Origin: Aquisalimonas lutea
GTDB lineage: Bacteria; Pseudomonadota; Gammaproteobacteria; Nitrococcales; Aquisalimonadaceae
Direction: 5' to 3'
DNA: 64,000 nt
Assembly (NCBI RefSeq): GCF_030409225.1
Contig: NZ_JAUFPK010000006.1
Coordinates: 1-64,000, forward strand
This document shows positions 24,749-34,464 of this stretch, in pieces. The stretch's first letter is position 1, and the number at the start of each line of letters is the position of its first letter. The notes beneath the pieces are model-generated. The model ran no database searches, was not told the origin of the DNA, and saw only the letters and a program-made list of their open reading frames with translations. The position numbers and the translations under genes were made by a program.

Positions 24749-25391
24749 GCATGGCGAGCCCGGCTACATCGTGGTGGAAGGGCCCATCGGTGTCGGCAAG
24801 ACCAGCCTGGCGCGGCGACTGGCCGAGACCTTCGACAGCAGGCTGCTACTGGAGGGCGCCGAGGACAACCCGTTCCTGGAGCGTTTCTACGAGAATCCCC
24901 GGGACGCGGCCTTCGCCACCCAGATGCACTTCCTCCTGCAGCGCGCCGAGCAGCTCCGGGGGCTGCGTCAGGCGGACCTGTTCGAGACCACCCGCATCGC
25001 CGATTTCCTGTTCGAGAAGGACCGGCTGTTCGCCCAGCTCACGCTGACCGCCGACGAGTTTGCGCTGTATCAGCGGGTGTACGACTACCTGGCGCCGGAG
25101 CTCCAGCCGCCGGATCTGGTGATCTACCTGCAGGCGCCGGTGAATGTCCTCCTGGAGCGCATCCGCCGGCGGGGCATCGCCCACGAGCAGCGCATCGACA
25201 CCGATTACCTGCAGCGTCTCACGGACGCCTACGTGGAGTTTTTCCATCACTACGAGCGGGCGCCACTGCTCATTGTCAACGCCGCCGAGATTGACCTGGT
25301 CGGCAACGAAGCCGACTACGGCCAGCTGCTGGAGCGCATCCGCTCCATCCGCAGCGGCCGGCATTTCTTCAATCCGGCGCCCATCGCCTGA
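24741..25391 (+). CDS. Deoxynucleoside kinase family protein
   Basis: 216 residues. The P-loop is VVEGPIGVGKTSLARRLAE (residues 12-30). The dNK family residues ENPFLERFYENP, TTRIADFLFEKDRLFAQL and the lid RIRRRGIAHEQRI are visible. It phosphorylates deoxynucleosides (dGuo/dAdo-type salvage); the exact substrate is unclear. Placement between folK and panB-panC is typical of many gammaproteobacteria. Translation is coupled to folK by an 8-base overlap. Confidence 0.9.
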   Translation: MSEHGEPGYIVVEGPIGVGKTSLARRLAETFDSRLLLEGAEDNPFLERFYENPRDAAFATQMHFLLQRAEQLRGLRQADLFETTRIADFLFEKDRLFAQLTLTADEFALYQRVYDYLAPELQPPDLVIYLQAPVNVLLERIRRRGIAHEQRIDTDYLQRLTDAYVEFFHHYERAPLLIVNAAEIDLVGNEADYGQLLERIRSIRSGRHFFNPAPIA

Positions 25392-25426
25392 CCACCCGCG
25401 GGCCCGGCCCGCAGGAGTGCACGGGA

Positions 25427-26248
25427 GTGCCTATGTACACCGGTGACAACCGCAAGCGGCCCGTTACAGTGGCCACCCTCGCCCGCATGAAGCAGGCCGG
25501 CGAGAAGATTGCGTGCATGACGGCCTATGACTATACCTTTGCCGCGGTGACGGACCGCGCCGGCATGGACGTGATCCTGGTCGGGGATTCCCTGGGCATG
25601 ACCATGCAGGGACGGGAGACGACGCTGCCCGTGACCATGGAGGATCTCATCTATCACGCCCGCTGCGTGGCCGCGGCGCGGCCGACGGCGCTGCTGATGG
25701 TGGACATGCCTTTCATGAGCCACGCCACGGTGGACGATGCCCTGCGCAACGGCGCCCGCATGATGAAGGAAGGCAGCGCGCAGATCGTCAAGCTGGAGGG
25801 CGGCCGCGAGCAGGTCGAGGCGGTGCGCCGACTCAGCGGCGCCGGCGTGCCCGTGTGCGCGCATCTCGGGCTGCAGCCGCAATCCGTCCACAAGCTGGGC
25901 GGCTACCGCGTCCAGGGGCGCGACGCGGCGGACGCCGAAGCCATGATCGACGATGCCCGGGCGCTGGCTGACGCCGGCGCCGACATGATCCTGCTGGAGT
26001 GCGTGCCGTCCGCGGTGGGGGCGCGCATCACCCGGGAAGTGGGCGTGCCCGTCATCGGCATCGGCGCCGGACCGGACACGGACGGGCAGATCCTGGTGCT
26101 CCAGGACGTCCTGGGGATTACGCCGGGGCAGACGCCCAGCTTCTCGCGCAACTTCATGGCCGGTGCGGGCAGCATCCAGGACGCCCTGGCGGCGTACGTG
26201 ACAGCCGTGCGCGAGGGCGCCTTCCCGCTTGCCGAGCACAGCTTCTGA
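25427..26248 (+). CDS. panB: 3-methyl-2-oxobutanoate hydroxymethyltransferase
   Basis: First committed step of pantothenate synthesis: transfers hydroxymethyl from methylene-THF to ketoisovalerate to give ketopantoate. 273 residues with ITAYDY-type MTAYDYTFAAV, the Mg-binding LVGDSLGMTMQGRETTLPVT, DMPFMSHAT and IGAGPDTDGQILVLQDVLGI. The start is either GTG 25427 or ATG 25433; both have a ribosome site nearby. panC follows 10 bases later. Confidence 0.96.
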   Translation: MPMYTGDNRKRPVTVATLARMKQAGEKIACMTAYDYTFAAVTDRAGMDVILVGDSLGMTMQGRETTLPVTMEDLIYHARCVAAARPTALLMVDMPFMSHATVDDALRNGARMMKEGSAQIVKLEGGREQVEAVRRLSGAGVPVCAHLGLQPQSVHKLGGYRVQGRDAADAEAMIDDARALADAGADMILLECVPSAVGARITREVGVPVIGIGAGPDTDGQILVLQDVLGITPGQTPSFSRNFMAGAGSIQDALAAYVTAVREGAFPLAEHSF

Positions 26249-26258
26249 CGGAGGCCCC

Positions 26259-27125
26259 ATGGAGACGGTCCACCGGATCGAGGCGGTTCGCGCCCGTGTG
26301 CGCGCCTGGCAGGCCGAGGGCAGGGTCGTCGGCTTCGTGCCCACCATGGGCAACCTCCACGAGGGCCACCTGCGGCTGGTGCGCCATGCCCGGCGCATCA
26401 GCGACCACGTGGTGGTCAGCGTGTTCGTCAATCCCACCCAGTTCGCCCCGGGGGAGGATTTCGACGCCTACCCGCGCACCCTGGACGCGGACAGCGAGCA
26501 GCTGCGGGCCGAGGGCGCCGAGGTCCTGTTCGCCCCGTCGGTGGCCGAGGTCTATCCCCGCGGCCTGGATCACCTGGTCACCGTCCACGTACCGGGGCTG
26601 TCGGATATCCTCTGCGGCGCGCACCGGCCCGGCCACTTCACGGGCGTGGCCACGGTGGTGTGCAAGCTGTTCAACATGGTGGGGCCGGACCGTGCCGTGT
26701 TCGGCCGCAAGGACTTCCAGCAGTTCCAGGTGATCCGCCGCATGGCGACGGACCTGAACCTGCCCGTGGAGATCGTGGGCTCGCCTACCGCACGGGAGGC
26801 CGACGGCCTGGCCATGAGCTCGCGCAACGCCTACCTGGAGGCCCACGAGCGCGGGATCGCGCCGGCGCTGTACCAGTGCCTGCACGGCATCGCCACCGCG
26901 CTGCGCGACGGCGAGCGGGATTTCCTGGAGCTGGAGGCCCAGGGCTGGCGCAGGCTTGGCGCCGCCGGCATGCGGCCGGACTACGTCAGTATCCGCCGGC
27001 GGTACGATCTGTCCGAGCCGGTGCCGGATCTGCCCGCCGATGACCTGATCGTCCTGGCCGCCGCCCACCTCGGGCGCGCGCGGCTCATCGACAACATCGA
27101 GGTGGCCGACCTGCTCGGGGAGTGA
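26259..27125 (+). CDS. panC: Pantoate-beta-alanine ligase
   Basis: Makes pantothenate from pantoate, beta-alanine and ATP. 288 residues. The HxGH-type nucleotidyl signature is FVPTMGNLHEGHLRLV (residues 30-45), with VFVNPTQFAPGEDFDAYPRT, FGRKDFQQFQVIRRM and AMSSRNAYL. ATG 26259 follows GGAGG. In operon with panB; panD is not in the window. Confidence 0.97.
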   Translation: METVHRIEAVRARVRAWQAEGRVVGFVPTMGNLHEGHLRLVRHARRISDHVVVSVFVNPTQFAPGEDFDAYPRTLDADSEQLRAEGAEVLFAPSVAEVYPRGLDHLVTVHVPGLSDILCGAHRPGHFTGVATVVCKLFNMVGPDRAVFGRKDFQQFQVIRRMATDLNLPVEIVGSPTAREADGLAMSSRNAYLEAHERGIAPALYQCLHGIATALRDGERDFLELEAQGWRRLGAAGMRPDYVSIRRRYDLSEPVPDLPADDLIVLAAAHLGRARLIDNIEVADLLGE

Positions 27126-27152
27126 GTCGTCCTCTCCGGGGGCGGCCTTCGA

Positions 27153-27977
27153 TCAGCCCGCCCGGGCTGCGATGGCCCGCACCAGCGGCTTCATGAAGTA
27201 GCTGGACTCCGGCGCCAGGTCGGCGGGACGGCCGCGTTGCGCCAGGGCGTCGGCGACCACCGGTCCCACGGCCGCGACCAGGGTGATCTCCAGGCCGTGA
27301 AGCAGGGCGTCCCCGCGACCCGCCCCCTCGGCTACCTCCCACAGGCGCTGGACCTGGGACTTGCTGGTGAAGGCGATGACGTCCAGCCGGCCCTGCTCCA
27401 GGGCCTCGACGAGCTCGATCACCGCCGGATCCTCCTGGTCGGAGAGATAGACGTAGGGCGCCACCGGGTCGGGCTCGGCTCCGGCGTCCCGGATGGCCTG
27501 CATGAGCTCCGGGTTGGGCTCTTCGCCGTAGAGCTGGACGCCAACCCGGTGTCCCTGCAGATCCATTGCGCCGAGGGTACGGATGACGCCCGCCGTGGTC
27601 GGGTCGTCCGACAGCCGGTCGGGCTTCAGTCCCAGGGTGCGCAGGGCCCGGCCGGGCTTGGGGCCGCGGGCGATGATGTGCGTTCGCGCCAGTGCCCGCG
27701 TGAACGCTTCGTCCACGCCCGCGCGCTCGGCGAACCCCAGCAGCCGCTTCAGCCCCTCGCCGGTGAGGAGCACGAGCTCGTCCGGCGGGCGCTCGCAGAA
27801 CCGCTCCAGCCACCGGCGCACACCGGGTTCATCAGGGCTGTCGGCGATCCGCACCAGGGGACAGCGCCAGGCGCGGGCGCCGCGATCCTCCAGCATGGAG
27901 GCGAACAGGTCGAGCTCGCGGCTCTCGGGCACCGCGATGGTCAGGCCCTGGAGGTTGGCGGTGTCGGTGTCATTCAC
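27153..27977 (-). CDS. Uroporphyrinogen-III synthase (HemD)-like protein
   Basis: 274 residues with the two-lobed HemD pattern: a Rossmann-like first half (TIAVPESRELDLFASMLEDR) and a second half with DVIAFTSKSQVQRLWEVAE and VAAVGPVVADALAQRG. HemD closes hydroxymethylbilane to uroporphyrinogen III for tetrapyrroles. Sequence divergence from the main HemD group and location away from hemC leave the role uncertain. Its start overlaps queG by 8 bases, so the two form a small operon. Confidence 0.7.
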   Translation of the reverse strand: MNDTDTANLQGLTIAVPESRELDLFASMLEDRGARAWRCPLVRIADSPDEPGVRRWLERFCERPPDELVLLTGEGLKRLLGFAERAGVDEAFTRALARTHIIARGPKPGRALRTLGLKPDRLSDDPTTAGVIRTLGAMDLQGHRVGVQLYGEEPNPELMQAIRDAGAEPDPVAPYVYLSDQEDPAVIELVEALEQGRLDVIAFTSKSQVQRLWEVAEGAGRGDALLHGLEITLVAAVGPVVADALAQRGRPADLAPESSYFMKPLVRAIAARAG

Positions 27978-29076
27978 GGTGGCTCTCCTGTGCGGATTGT
28001 CCGTGGCGGGCCAGCGCCCAGTGCACGTGCTCGCGCACCAGCTCCGCCGGATGGTCGGCGCGTTCCTGCAGGGCCGCCACCACGTCGGGCTCCGTGGGCG
28101 CGTTGCCCAGGGCGACGGCGATATTGCGCAGCCAGCGCTGGTGGCCCAGGCGGCGGATGGCCGAGCCCTCGGTGCGCGCCAGGAAGGTGGCCTCGTCCCA
28201 GCGGAACAGGGAGACCAGGGCCGCGGTGTCCAGCCCGTGGCGGGGATGGAAGTCCGCCTCGTCGGTGGGTTGCGCGAACTTGTTCCAGGGGCAGACCATC
28301 TGGCAGTCGTCGCAGCCGAAGATGCGGTTGCCCATCAGCGGCCGCAGGTGTTCCGGGATGCTGCCCTGGTGCTCGATGGTCAGGTAGGACACGCACAGCC
28401 GTGCGTCCAGCTGGTACGGGGCCGTGATCGCGCCGGTGGGGCAGACGTCGATGCACGCCCGGCAGCTGCCGCAGTGATCGGTGCCCGGGGTATCCACGGG
28501 CAGCGGCAGGTCGGTGTAGATCTCGCCCAGGAAGAACCACGAGCCGGCGCGGTGGTTGAGCAGCAGGGTGTGCTTGCCGATCCAGCCCAGCCCGGCCTTC
28601 TCCGCCAGCGGCTTCTCCATTACCGGGGCGCTGTCGACGAACACGCGGTAGCCCTCGGAACCCGTCTCGGCCCGGATCCGCGACGCCAGGCGCTGGAGGC
28701 GCTTGCGCATGAGCTTGTGGTAGTCGCGGCCCAGGGCGTAGCGGGAGACGAAGGCGCGTCCGGGGTCGGCGAGGGTGTCGTCGGCGTCGTCGGCGTCCGG
28801 CGCCGGGTGGTAGTCCATGCGCACGCTGATCACGCGCCGTGTTCCGGGGACCAGCTCCCCGGGACGGGTGCGCTTGCGGCCGTGGCGGGCCATCCACTCC
28901 ATGTCGCCGTGGCGCCCCTCGGCCAGCCACTCGTCCAGGCGCGCCTCGGTGACGTCCAGGGCGGTGTCGGCGATGCCCACCTGCTGGAAGCCCAGCTCCT
29001 GCCCCCAGGTGCGGATCCGCCCGGCCAGTGCTGCCAGGTCCGGCGCGCTCCCGGATTGCGCGGCTGCCTCGTTCAT
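27970..29076 (-). CDS. queG: Epoxyqueuosine reductase
   Basis: Final step of queuosine tRNA modification, reducing epoxyqueuosine with cobalamin and Fe-S clusters. 368 residues. Motifs: VDSAPVMEKPLAEKAGLGWI, then two 4Fe-4S sites CGSCRACIDVCPTGAI and CDDCQMVCPWNKFA, and a HEAT-like C-terminus. ATG 29076 was chosen; upstream codons do not match the family. It is divergent from nnrD/E. Confidence 0.96.
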   Translation of the reverse strand: MNEAAAQSGSAPDLAALAGRIRTWGQELGFQQVGIADTALDVTEARLDEWLAEGRHGDMEWMARHGRKRTRPGELVPGTRRVISVRMDYHPAPDADDADDTLADPGRAFVSRYALGRDYHKLMRKRLQRLASRIRAETGSEGYRVFVDSAPVMEKPLAEKAGLGWIGKHTLLLNHRAGSWFFLGEIYTDLPLPVDTPGTDHCGSCRACIDVCPTGAITAPYQLDARLCVSYLTIEHQGSIPEHLRPLMGNRIFGCDDCQMVCPWNKFAQPTDEADFHPRHGLDTAALVSLFRWDEATFLARTEGSAIRRLGHQRWLRNIAVALGNAPTEPDVVAALQERADHPAELVREHVHWALARHGQSAQESHRE

Positions 29077-29152
29077 GCCGGTATTGTACCGCCCCGTGGC
29101 CGGGCGGCGACACAACGGTTGCCCCCGGTGCCCAGGCGGCGGACGGGAAAGG

Positions 29153-29158
29153 TATACT
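29153..29158 (+). promoter_or_regulatory. -10 box directly before nnrD/E
   Basis: TATACT ends six bases before the ATG at 29165, so transcription would start at or within a base of the start codon. No good -35 at normal spacing. Confidence 0.4.
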
Positions 29159-29164
29159 GCGCCC

Positions 29165-30637
29165 ATGGACGCATTGCCCGAGGAACTCTACCGGCCGGAG
29201 CAGGTTGCGGCGCTGGACCGGCGCGCCATCGATACCTGCGGGGTGCCCGGGGCGCTGCTCATGGAGCGCGCCGGGGTTGCCGCCTACCGGACGCTGCGCG
29301 AGCGCTGGCCCGGCTGCCGCGCCCTCTGCGTGCTGTGCGGCGGGGGCAACAACGGCGGTGACGGCTACGTGATCGCCGCGCTGGCACGCCGGGACGGCCT
29401 GGACGTGGAGGTGCTGTACCTCAGTGATCCGGAGCGGCTGCAGGGCGATGCGGCCGCCATGGCGGCGCGCTACCGGGCGACGGGCGGGCCATGGCGCGCC
29501 TTCGAGGGGGAGTTGCCGGCGCAGGCGGAGGTCATCGTGGACGCCATGCTCGGCACCGGCCTGCAGCGGCCGGTGGAAGGCCGCTACCGCGACGCCGTCG
29601 ACTGCGTGAACGCCAGCGGCCTGCCGGTGCTGGCGGCGGATATCCCCTCCGGCCTGCACGGGGCGACCGGCGCCGTGCTCGGCGTCGCCGTCCGGGCGGA
29701 CCTGACGGCGACGTTCATCGGCCTCAAGGCGGGGCTGTTCACGGGGCAGGGGCCGGCGTACGCGGGAACAGTCCAGTTTGCCGGCCTGGATGTCCCGCCG
29801 GAAACCTACGACGGGGCCGCGCCCTGCGCCCGCCGGGTGGACTACGCCGGGCTGCGCCACTGGTTCCCGCCGCGGGCCCGGGACGCCCACAAGGGGCGGT
29901 TCGGCCACGTGCTCGTCGTCGGCGGCGACCACGGCACCGGCGGGGCGGTGCTCATGGCGGCCCGGGCCGCCGCCCGCAGCGGCGCCGGCCTGGTCAGCGT
30001 GGTGACCCGCGGCGCGCATGTCGCGGGCTGCCTGGCGGCCTGCCCGGAGCTCATGGTGCACGAGCCCGATGACCTGGAGAGCCTGCTCGAGCGGGTGGAT
30101 GTGGTGATCGCCGGGCCCGGGCTGGGCATGCACGCCTGGGGCCGGGACCTGCTGGCGCGGGTGCGCGCATTCGAAGGCCCGGCGGTCCTGGACGCGGATG
30201 CGCTCAATCAGCTGGCGGAGACCCCCGAGCATGACGACCGCCGGGTGCTCACCCCGCATCCCGGCGAGGCGGCCCGGCTCCTGGGCTGGACCACGGCGGC
30301 CGTCCAGGGCGACCGGCTTCGGGCCGCGGAGGCGTTGTGCCAGGGCTTCGGCGGGGTCGCCGTGCTCAAGGGGGCGGGGACGGTGATCCAGGCGCCCGGG
30401 GGCCTGCCATCGGTGTGCACGGACGGCAATCCCGGCATGGCTTCGGGGGGCATGGGCGACGTGCTCTCCGGGCTGGTGGGCGGCTTCCTGGCCCAGGGCA
30501 TGTCCCCCCGGGACGCGGCCGTGGCCGGCGTGTGCGTACACGCCGCCGCCGCCGACCGCGCTGCGGCCGCGGGGGAGCGCGGCATGCTGGCGACGGATCT
30601 GCTCGATCCCGTGCGTGCGCTGGTCAACCCGCGATGA
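29165..30637 (+). CDS. nnr: Bifunctional NAD(P)H-hydrate epimerase / ADP-dependent dehydratase
   Basis: Repairs hydrated NAD(P)H. 490 residues. The epimerase domain (1-210) has GGGNNGGDGYVIAALA and VDAMLGTGLQRPVEG. The dehydratase (225-490) has KGRFGHVLVVGGDHGTGGAV, LTPHPGEAARLLG and GNPGMASGGMGDVLSGLVGG. Shares ATGA with tsaE at its end. The nnr-tsaE-amiC-mutL-miaA-hfq order is a classic gammaproteobacterial block. Confidence 0.96.
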   Translation: MDALPEELYRPEQVAALDRRAIDTCGVPGALLMERAGVAAYRTLRERWPGCRALCVLCGGGNNGGDGYVIAALARRDGLDVEVLYLSDPERLQGDAAAMAARYRATGGPWRAFEGELPAQAEVIVDAMLGTGLQRPVEGRYRDAVDCVNASGLPVLAADIPSGLHGATGAVLGVAVRADLTATFIGLKAGLFTGQGPAYAGTVQFAGLDVPPETYDGAAPCARRVDYAGLRHWFPPRARDAHKGRFGHVLVVGGDHGTGGAVLMAARAAARSGAGLVSVVTRGAHVAGCLAACPELMVHEPDDLESLLERVDVVIAGPGLGMHAWGRDLLARVRAFEGPAVLDADALNQLAETPEHDDRRVLTPHPGEAARLLGWTTAAVQGDRLRAAEALCQGFGGVAVLKGAGTVIQAPGGLPSVCTDGNPGMASGGMGDVLSGLVGGFLAQGMSPRDAAVAGVCVHAAAADRAAAAGERGMLATDLLDPVRALVNPR

Positions 30638-31140
30638 CGGTGATGAAGGACTCGCCTGACGGCGGCAGCCGCCGGACTGCGTTGCCGGATGCGGCCGCCA
30701 CGGAGGCCCTCGGGGCGGCGCTGTGGCGCAGCTGGCCGGGGGGGCAGTGCGTGGTCCTGCTGGACGGCGACCTGGGCGCGGGCAAGACCACGCTGGTTCG
30801 CGGTCTGCTGCGCGCCGCCGGGCATGACGGCGCCGTCCGCAGCCCCACCTACACGCTCATGGAACCCTACGAGCTGACGGCGGGACGGGTGGTGCACCTG
30901 GATCTGTACCGCCTCGCCGATGCCGAGGAGCTCGAGTACCTGGGGCTGCGGGACGAGCTCGGGCCGGGGACGCTGATCCTGGTGGAGTGGCCGGAACGCG
31001 GCCGCGGCGTGCTGCCCGCCGGAGACCTGCACATTGCGCTGGCCGATGCGAACCACGGACGCGAGGCGACCCTGACGGCGTTGACTCCGGTGGCGGCGGT
31101 CATGGCGCACCCGATGGGTATTTCTCCCTCTGATCAGTAA
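30634..31140 (+). CDS. tsaE: tRNA t6A-synthesis ATPase TsaE
   Basis: P-loop ATPase needed, with TsaB and TsaD, for threonylcarbamoyl-adenosine at tRNA position 37. 168 residues. Walker A VVLLDGDLGAGKTTLVRGLL (about residues 40-60), SPTYTLMEPYEL, HLDLYRLADAEELEYLG and ILVEWPERG are all TsaE hallmarks. Start overlaps the nnr stop (ATGA). Confidence 0.95.
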   Translation: MTVMKDSPDGGSRRTALPDAAATEALGAALWRSWPGGQCVVLLDGDLGAGKTTLVRGLLRAAGHDGAVRSPTYTLMEPYELTAGRVVHLDLYRLADAEELEYLGLRDELGPGTLILVEWPERGRGVLPAGDLHIALADANHGREATLTALTPVAAVMAHPMGISPSDQ

Positions 31141-31229
31141 CCTGTGGTCTATCCTTGATGTGACGCTTGCAATGTCGGCGGCAACCGGGGTACTGTCGGC
31201 CTACGAAGAACACCGACAGGCCCGCGCCC

Positions 31230-32501
31230 ATGAAGCGCTTCCTTCTTGCATGTGTCCTGCTTTGTCTGCCGGCCCTGGTGCTGGCGGATCAGGTGCGCGT
31301 GGATAACGTGCGGACCTCCGCCAGCGCCGAGCGCACCCGGGTGGTGTTCGATCTCACCGGCCCGGTGGAGCACCGGATCTTCACCCTGGAAGGCCCCCCA
31401 CGGGTGGTCATCGACTTCTCCGGGGCGCGGCTGCAGGCCTCGCCCGAGCTCGCCGGCACGGGGGTCATCCGGCGCATGCGCAGCGCGGTGCGCGACAACG
31501 ACGATCTCCGCGTGGTCCTGGACGTTCAGCGGCAAGTCCAGACCCAGTCGTTCCTGATGGAGCCCACAGGGGACTACGGCCACCGCCTCGTGGTGGACCT
31601 GGAATCGGGGGGCGGCGACGCCCCCGTGCGCACCGCCAGCGAGCACCGCCGGCAGGACTTCATCGTGGCCATCGACGCCGGCCATGGCGGGCGCGATCCC
31701 GGCGCCATCGGGCCGTCCGGGGTCATGGAGAAGACCATCGTGCTGCAGGTGGCGCGGCGGCTGGAGCGCATACTGGAGGACATGCCGGGCGTGCGGCCGC
31801 TCATGATCCGCTCCTCGGATGCCTATGTGCCGCTGGCGGAGCGCCGGGAGACCGCGCGTGGCAACGGTGCCGACCTGTTCCTGTCGCTCCATGCCGACGC
31901 CGTCGAGAGCGGCGGCCCGCGCGGATCCTCGGTGTATGTACTGTCGCGTACCGGGGCGTCGTCGCGGGCCGCGAGCATGCTGGCCCAGCGCGAGAACAGC
32001 GCCGATCTGCTGGGCGATGTCTCCCTCGCGGACAAGGATGACCTGACCCGATCCGTGCTGGTGGACCTTTCCCGCGGGGCGACGCTGGAGGCCAGCGTGG
32101 AGCTGGCGGCGGACGTCCTCGACGGCCTGGACGCCGTGGGCCACGTGCACAAGCCCAGTGTCGAGCGGGCCGGCTTCGTGGTGCTCAAGTCCCTGGACAT
32201 GCCATCGGTGCTGGTGGAGCTGGCGTTCATCTCCAACGCCCGGGAGGAGCGGCTCCTGCAGCAGGCCGAGTACCAGGAGAAACTGGCCCGCGCCGTCGCC
32301 AACGGCGTGGAGCGCTACGTCGAGCGCTATCGTCCCACGGCGGGTCGGATGGCGTCCGGCGGCGAGTACGAGGTCCAGCGCGGCGATACGCTCAGCGGCA
32401 TTGCCCGCAGCCACCAGGTGAGCGTCTCGGAGCTTCGCTCCGCCAACGACCTCAGCAGCGATCGCATCACCGTGGGCTCCACCCTGCGGATTCCGGACTG
32501 A
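31230..32501 (+). CDS. amiC: N-acetylmuramoyl-L-alanine amidase
   Basis: Zinc amidase that splits peptidoglycan for daughter-cell separation. 423 residues: Sec signal peptide (MKRFLLACVLLCLPALVLA), AMIN targeting domain (about 22-115), Amidase_3 domain (about 145-365; IDAGHGGRDPGAIG with zinc His, LFLSLHADA and VLVELAFISN), and a C-terminal LysM (YEVQRGDTLSGIARSHQVSV). The AMIN-amidase-LysM layout matches AmiB/AmiC-type enzymes. It precedes mutL as usual. Confidence 0.95.
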   Translation: MKRFLLACVLLCLPALVLADQVRVDNVRTSASAERTRVVFDLTGPVEHRIFTLEGPPRVVIDFSGARLQASPELAGTGVIRRMRSAVRDNDDLRVVLDVQRQVQTQSFLMEPTGDYGHRLVVDLESGGGDAPVRTASEHRRQDFIVAIDAGHGGRDPGAIGPSGVMEKTIVLQVARRLERILEDMPGVRPLMIRSSDAYVPLAERRETARGNGADLFLSLHADAVESGGPRGSSVYVLSRTGASSRAASMLAQRENSADLLGDVSLADKDDLTRSVLVDLSRGATLEASVELAADVLDGLDAVGHVHKPSVERAGFVVLKSLDMPSVLVELAFISNAREERLLQQAEYQEKLARAVANGVERYVERYRPTAGRMASGGEYEVQRGDTLSGIARSHQVSVSELRSANDLSSDRITVGSTLRIPD

Positions 32502-32543
32502 GGGCCGTCAGGGGAACCGCCGACCGATTCCAACGAACTCGGG

Positions 32544-32573
32544 TTACAGGACACTAGCTACCTGCGCCATAAT
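32544..32573 (+). promoter_or_regulatory. Possible mutL promoter
   Basis: TTACAG (32544-32549), 18-bp spacer, CATAAT (32568-32573), about 35 bases before the mutL ATG. Confidence 0.4.
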
Positions 32574-32608
32574 ACGTGCTGTCATCACCAGCAGCGCGGT
32601 ACCGGCCG

Positions 32609-34462
32609 ATGCCCCCGTTCCGACCGATCCAGCCCCTCCCGGAGCAGCTCATCAACCAGATCGCCGCCGGCGAGGTGGTCGAGCGCCCGGCATCGGTGGT
32701 CAAGGAGCTGCTGGAGAACAGCCTGGACGCCGGCGCGGACCGCGTCGACGTGGACGTGGAAGCCGGCGGCAAGCGCCTGATCCGCGTTCGCGACAACGGC
32801 CAGGGCATCCCCCGCGACGAGCTGGCTCTCGCCCTGAGCCGGCATGCCACCAGCAAGATCGGCACCCTGGAGGAGCTGGATCGTGTCGCCAGCCTGGGGT
32901 TCCGGGGGGAGGCGCTGCCCAGCATCGCGTCGGTGTCCCGGCTAACCCTGGATTCACGGGCGCGGGAGGCCGAGCTCGCCTGGCGCATGATGGCCCCGGA
33001 CGGTGCCGTCGAGGAGCCGACGCCGGTGGCGCACCCGGAAGGGACGACCGTGGAGGTGCGGGACCTGTTCTACAACACGCCCGGCCGGCGCAAGTTCCTG
33101 CGCGCCGATCGCACGGAGTTCGGGCACGTCCAGGAGCTGGTGCGGCGCATGGCCCTGGCGCGCTTCGACGTCGGCCTGCGGGTGCGCCACAACGAGCGCA
33201 CCACGCTGCAGGTGGCGCCGGCCGCGGAGCCGGATGCCCGCGAGGAGCGCCTGGCGCGCGTGCTGGGCAGCGCCTTCGTGGAGCAGGCGCTGCGCGTGGA
33301 CATGGAGGCGGCCGGCCTGGCGCTTCGGGGCTGGGTGGGCCTGCCGACGTTCTCGCGCTCCACGGGGGATCTCCAGTACCTGTTCGTCAACGGCCGCAGC
33401 GTGCGCGACCGCACAGCGGCGCACGCCATCCGGCGGGCCTATCAGGACGTCCTGTTCAAGGACCGCTACCCGGCCTACGTCCTGTACCTGGACGTGGAGC
33501 CCGGGCAGGTGGACGTCAACGTGCATCCGGCCAAGCAGGAGGTCCGTTTCCGGGACGGCCGGCTGATCCACGATTTCCTGGCGCGCAGCCTCCGAGAGGC
33601 CCTCGCCTCCGTTCGCCCCGCGCAGGCCGACGCGGGGCCGGCCGCGGCCGTGCCGGCGGAGGCCATCCGGCAGGAGACGGCGCCGGCCTCCGGTCCACGG
33701 TCGTCGCCGGAAGGGGGGCAGTCCGGCTTCGGGTTCGGCGTGGCGGAGGCGCGCGCCCTGTATGCCGAGCCGGATGGCGCGGACGCGGCCGGCGGGGCGG
33801 CAGCCGCGCCCGCGGAACCGTCCCGGGCCGCGGAGGCGGAGGCGGCGACGGCCTTGCCGGGGGAGGGGGCCGGGGATGTGCCGCCGCTGGGTTACGCCCT
33901 GGCCCAGATCCACGGCGTGTTCATTCTGGCGGAGGCTGCGGACGGCGTTGTCCTGGTGGACATGCACGCTGCCCATGAGCGCATCGTCTACGAGCGCATG
34001 AAGCAGGCCCTGGCGGAGCAGGGGGTGGCGTCCCAGGCCCTGCTGGTGCCGGTGAGCGTGCCGGTGGCGCCCGCCGAGGCCGAGCTCGCCGAGCGCCGGG
34101 CCGATGTCTTCCGGGCGCTCGGCTTCGAGGTCGACCGGGGCGGCCCGGAGACCGTTGTCGTGCGGCAGGTCCCGTCGCTGCTCCAGCGCGCCGACGTTGC
34201 CCGCCTGGTCACCGATGTCCTCGCGGAGCTGCGCCGGCACGGCGACGGGGCCGGCCTGCAGGAGCAGCTGCACCGGGTGCTGGGGACCATGGCCTGCCAC
34301 GGCTCGGTGCGCGCCAACCGCCGGCTGGGGACAGCGGAAATGAACGCGCTGCTGCGGGACATGGAGCGCACGCCCAACAGCGGGCAGTGCAACCATGGCC
34401 GGCCCACCTGGACGCGGCTCGGGATGGTGGACCTGGATCGCCTGTTCCTGCGCGGACAGTGA
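32609..34462 (+). CDS. mutL: DNA mismatch repair protein MutL (endonuclease-type)
   Basis: 617 residues. The N-terminal GHKL ATPase has [38 protein letters not shown] and [15 protein letters not shown] long Ala/Pro/Glu-rich linker (about 340-430) follows. The C-terminal domain has [12 protein letters not shown], which fits the D(Q/M)HAx2Ex4E metal-binding endonuclease motif, plus [12 protein letters not shown] and QCNHGRPT. E. coli MutL lacks this motif, so this MutL should nick DNA itself, as in species without MutH. Confidence 0.96.
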   Translation: MPPFRPIQPLPEQLINQIAAGEVVERPASVVKELLENSLDAGADRVDVDVEAGGKRLIRVRDNGQGIPRDELALALSRHATSKIGTLEELDRVASLGFRGEALPSIASVSRLTLDSRAREAELAWRMMAPDGAVEEPTPVAHPEGTTVEVRDLFYNTPGRRKFLRADRTEFGHVQELVRRMALARFDVGLRVRHNERTTLQVAPAAEPDAREERLARVLGSAFVEQALRVDMEAAGLALRGWVGLPTFSRSTGDLQYLFVNGRSVRDRTAAHAIRRAYQDVLFKDRYPAYVLYLDVEPGQVDVNVHPAKQEVRFRDGRLIHDFLARSLREALASVRPAQADAGPAAAVPAEAIRQETAPASGPRSSPEGGQSGFGFGVAEARALYAEPDGADAAGGAAAAPAEPSRAAEAEAATALPGEGAGDVPPLGYALAQIHGVFILAEAADGVVLVDMHAAHERIVYERMKQALAEQGVASQALLVPVSVPVAPAEAELAERRADVFRALGFEVDRGGPETVVVRQVPSLLQRADVARLVTDVLAELRRHGDGAGLQEQLHRVLGTMACHGSVRANRRLGTAEMNALLRDMERTPNSGQCNHGRPTWTRLGMVDLDRLFLRGQ

Positions 34463-34464
34463 CC

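Noticed and set aside
27974-30541. An 855-codon minus-strand open frame over queG and nnr
   Set aside because: Shadow of the real genes in other frames; the composition is not protein-like.
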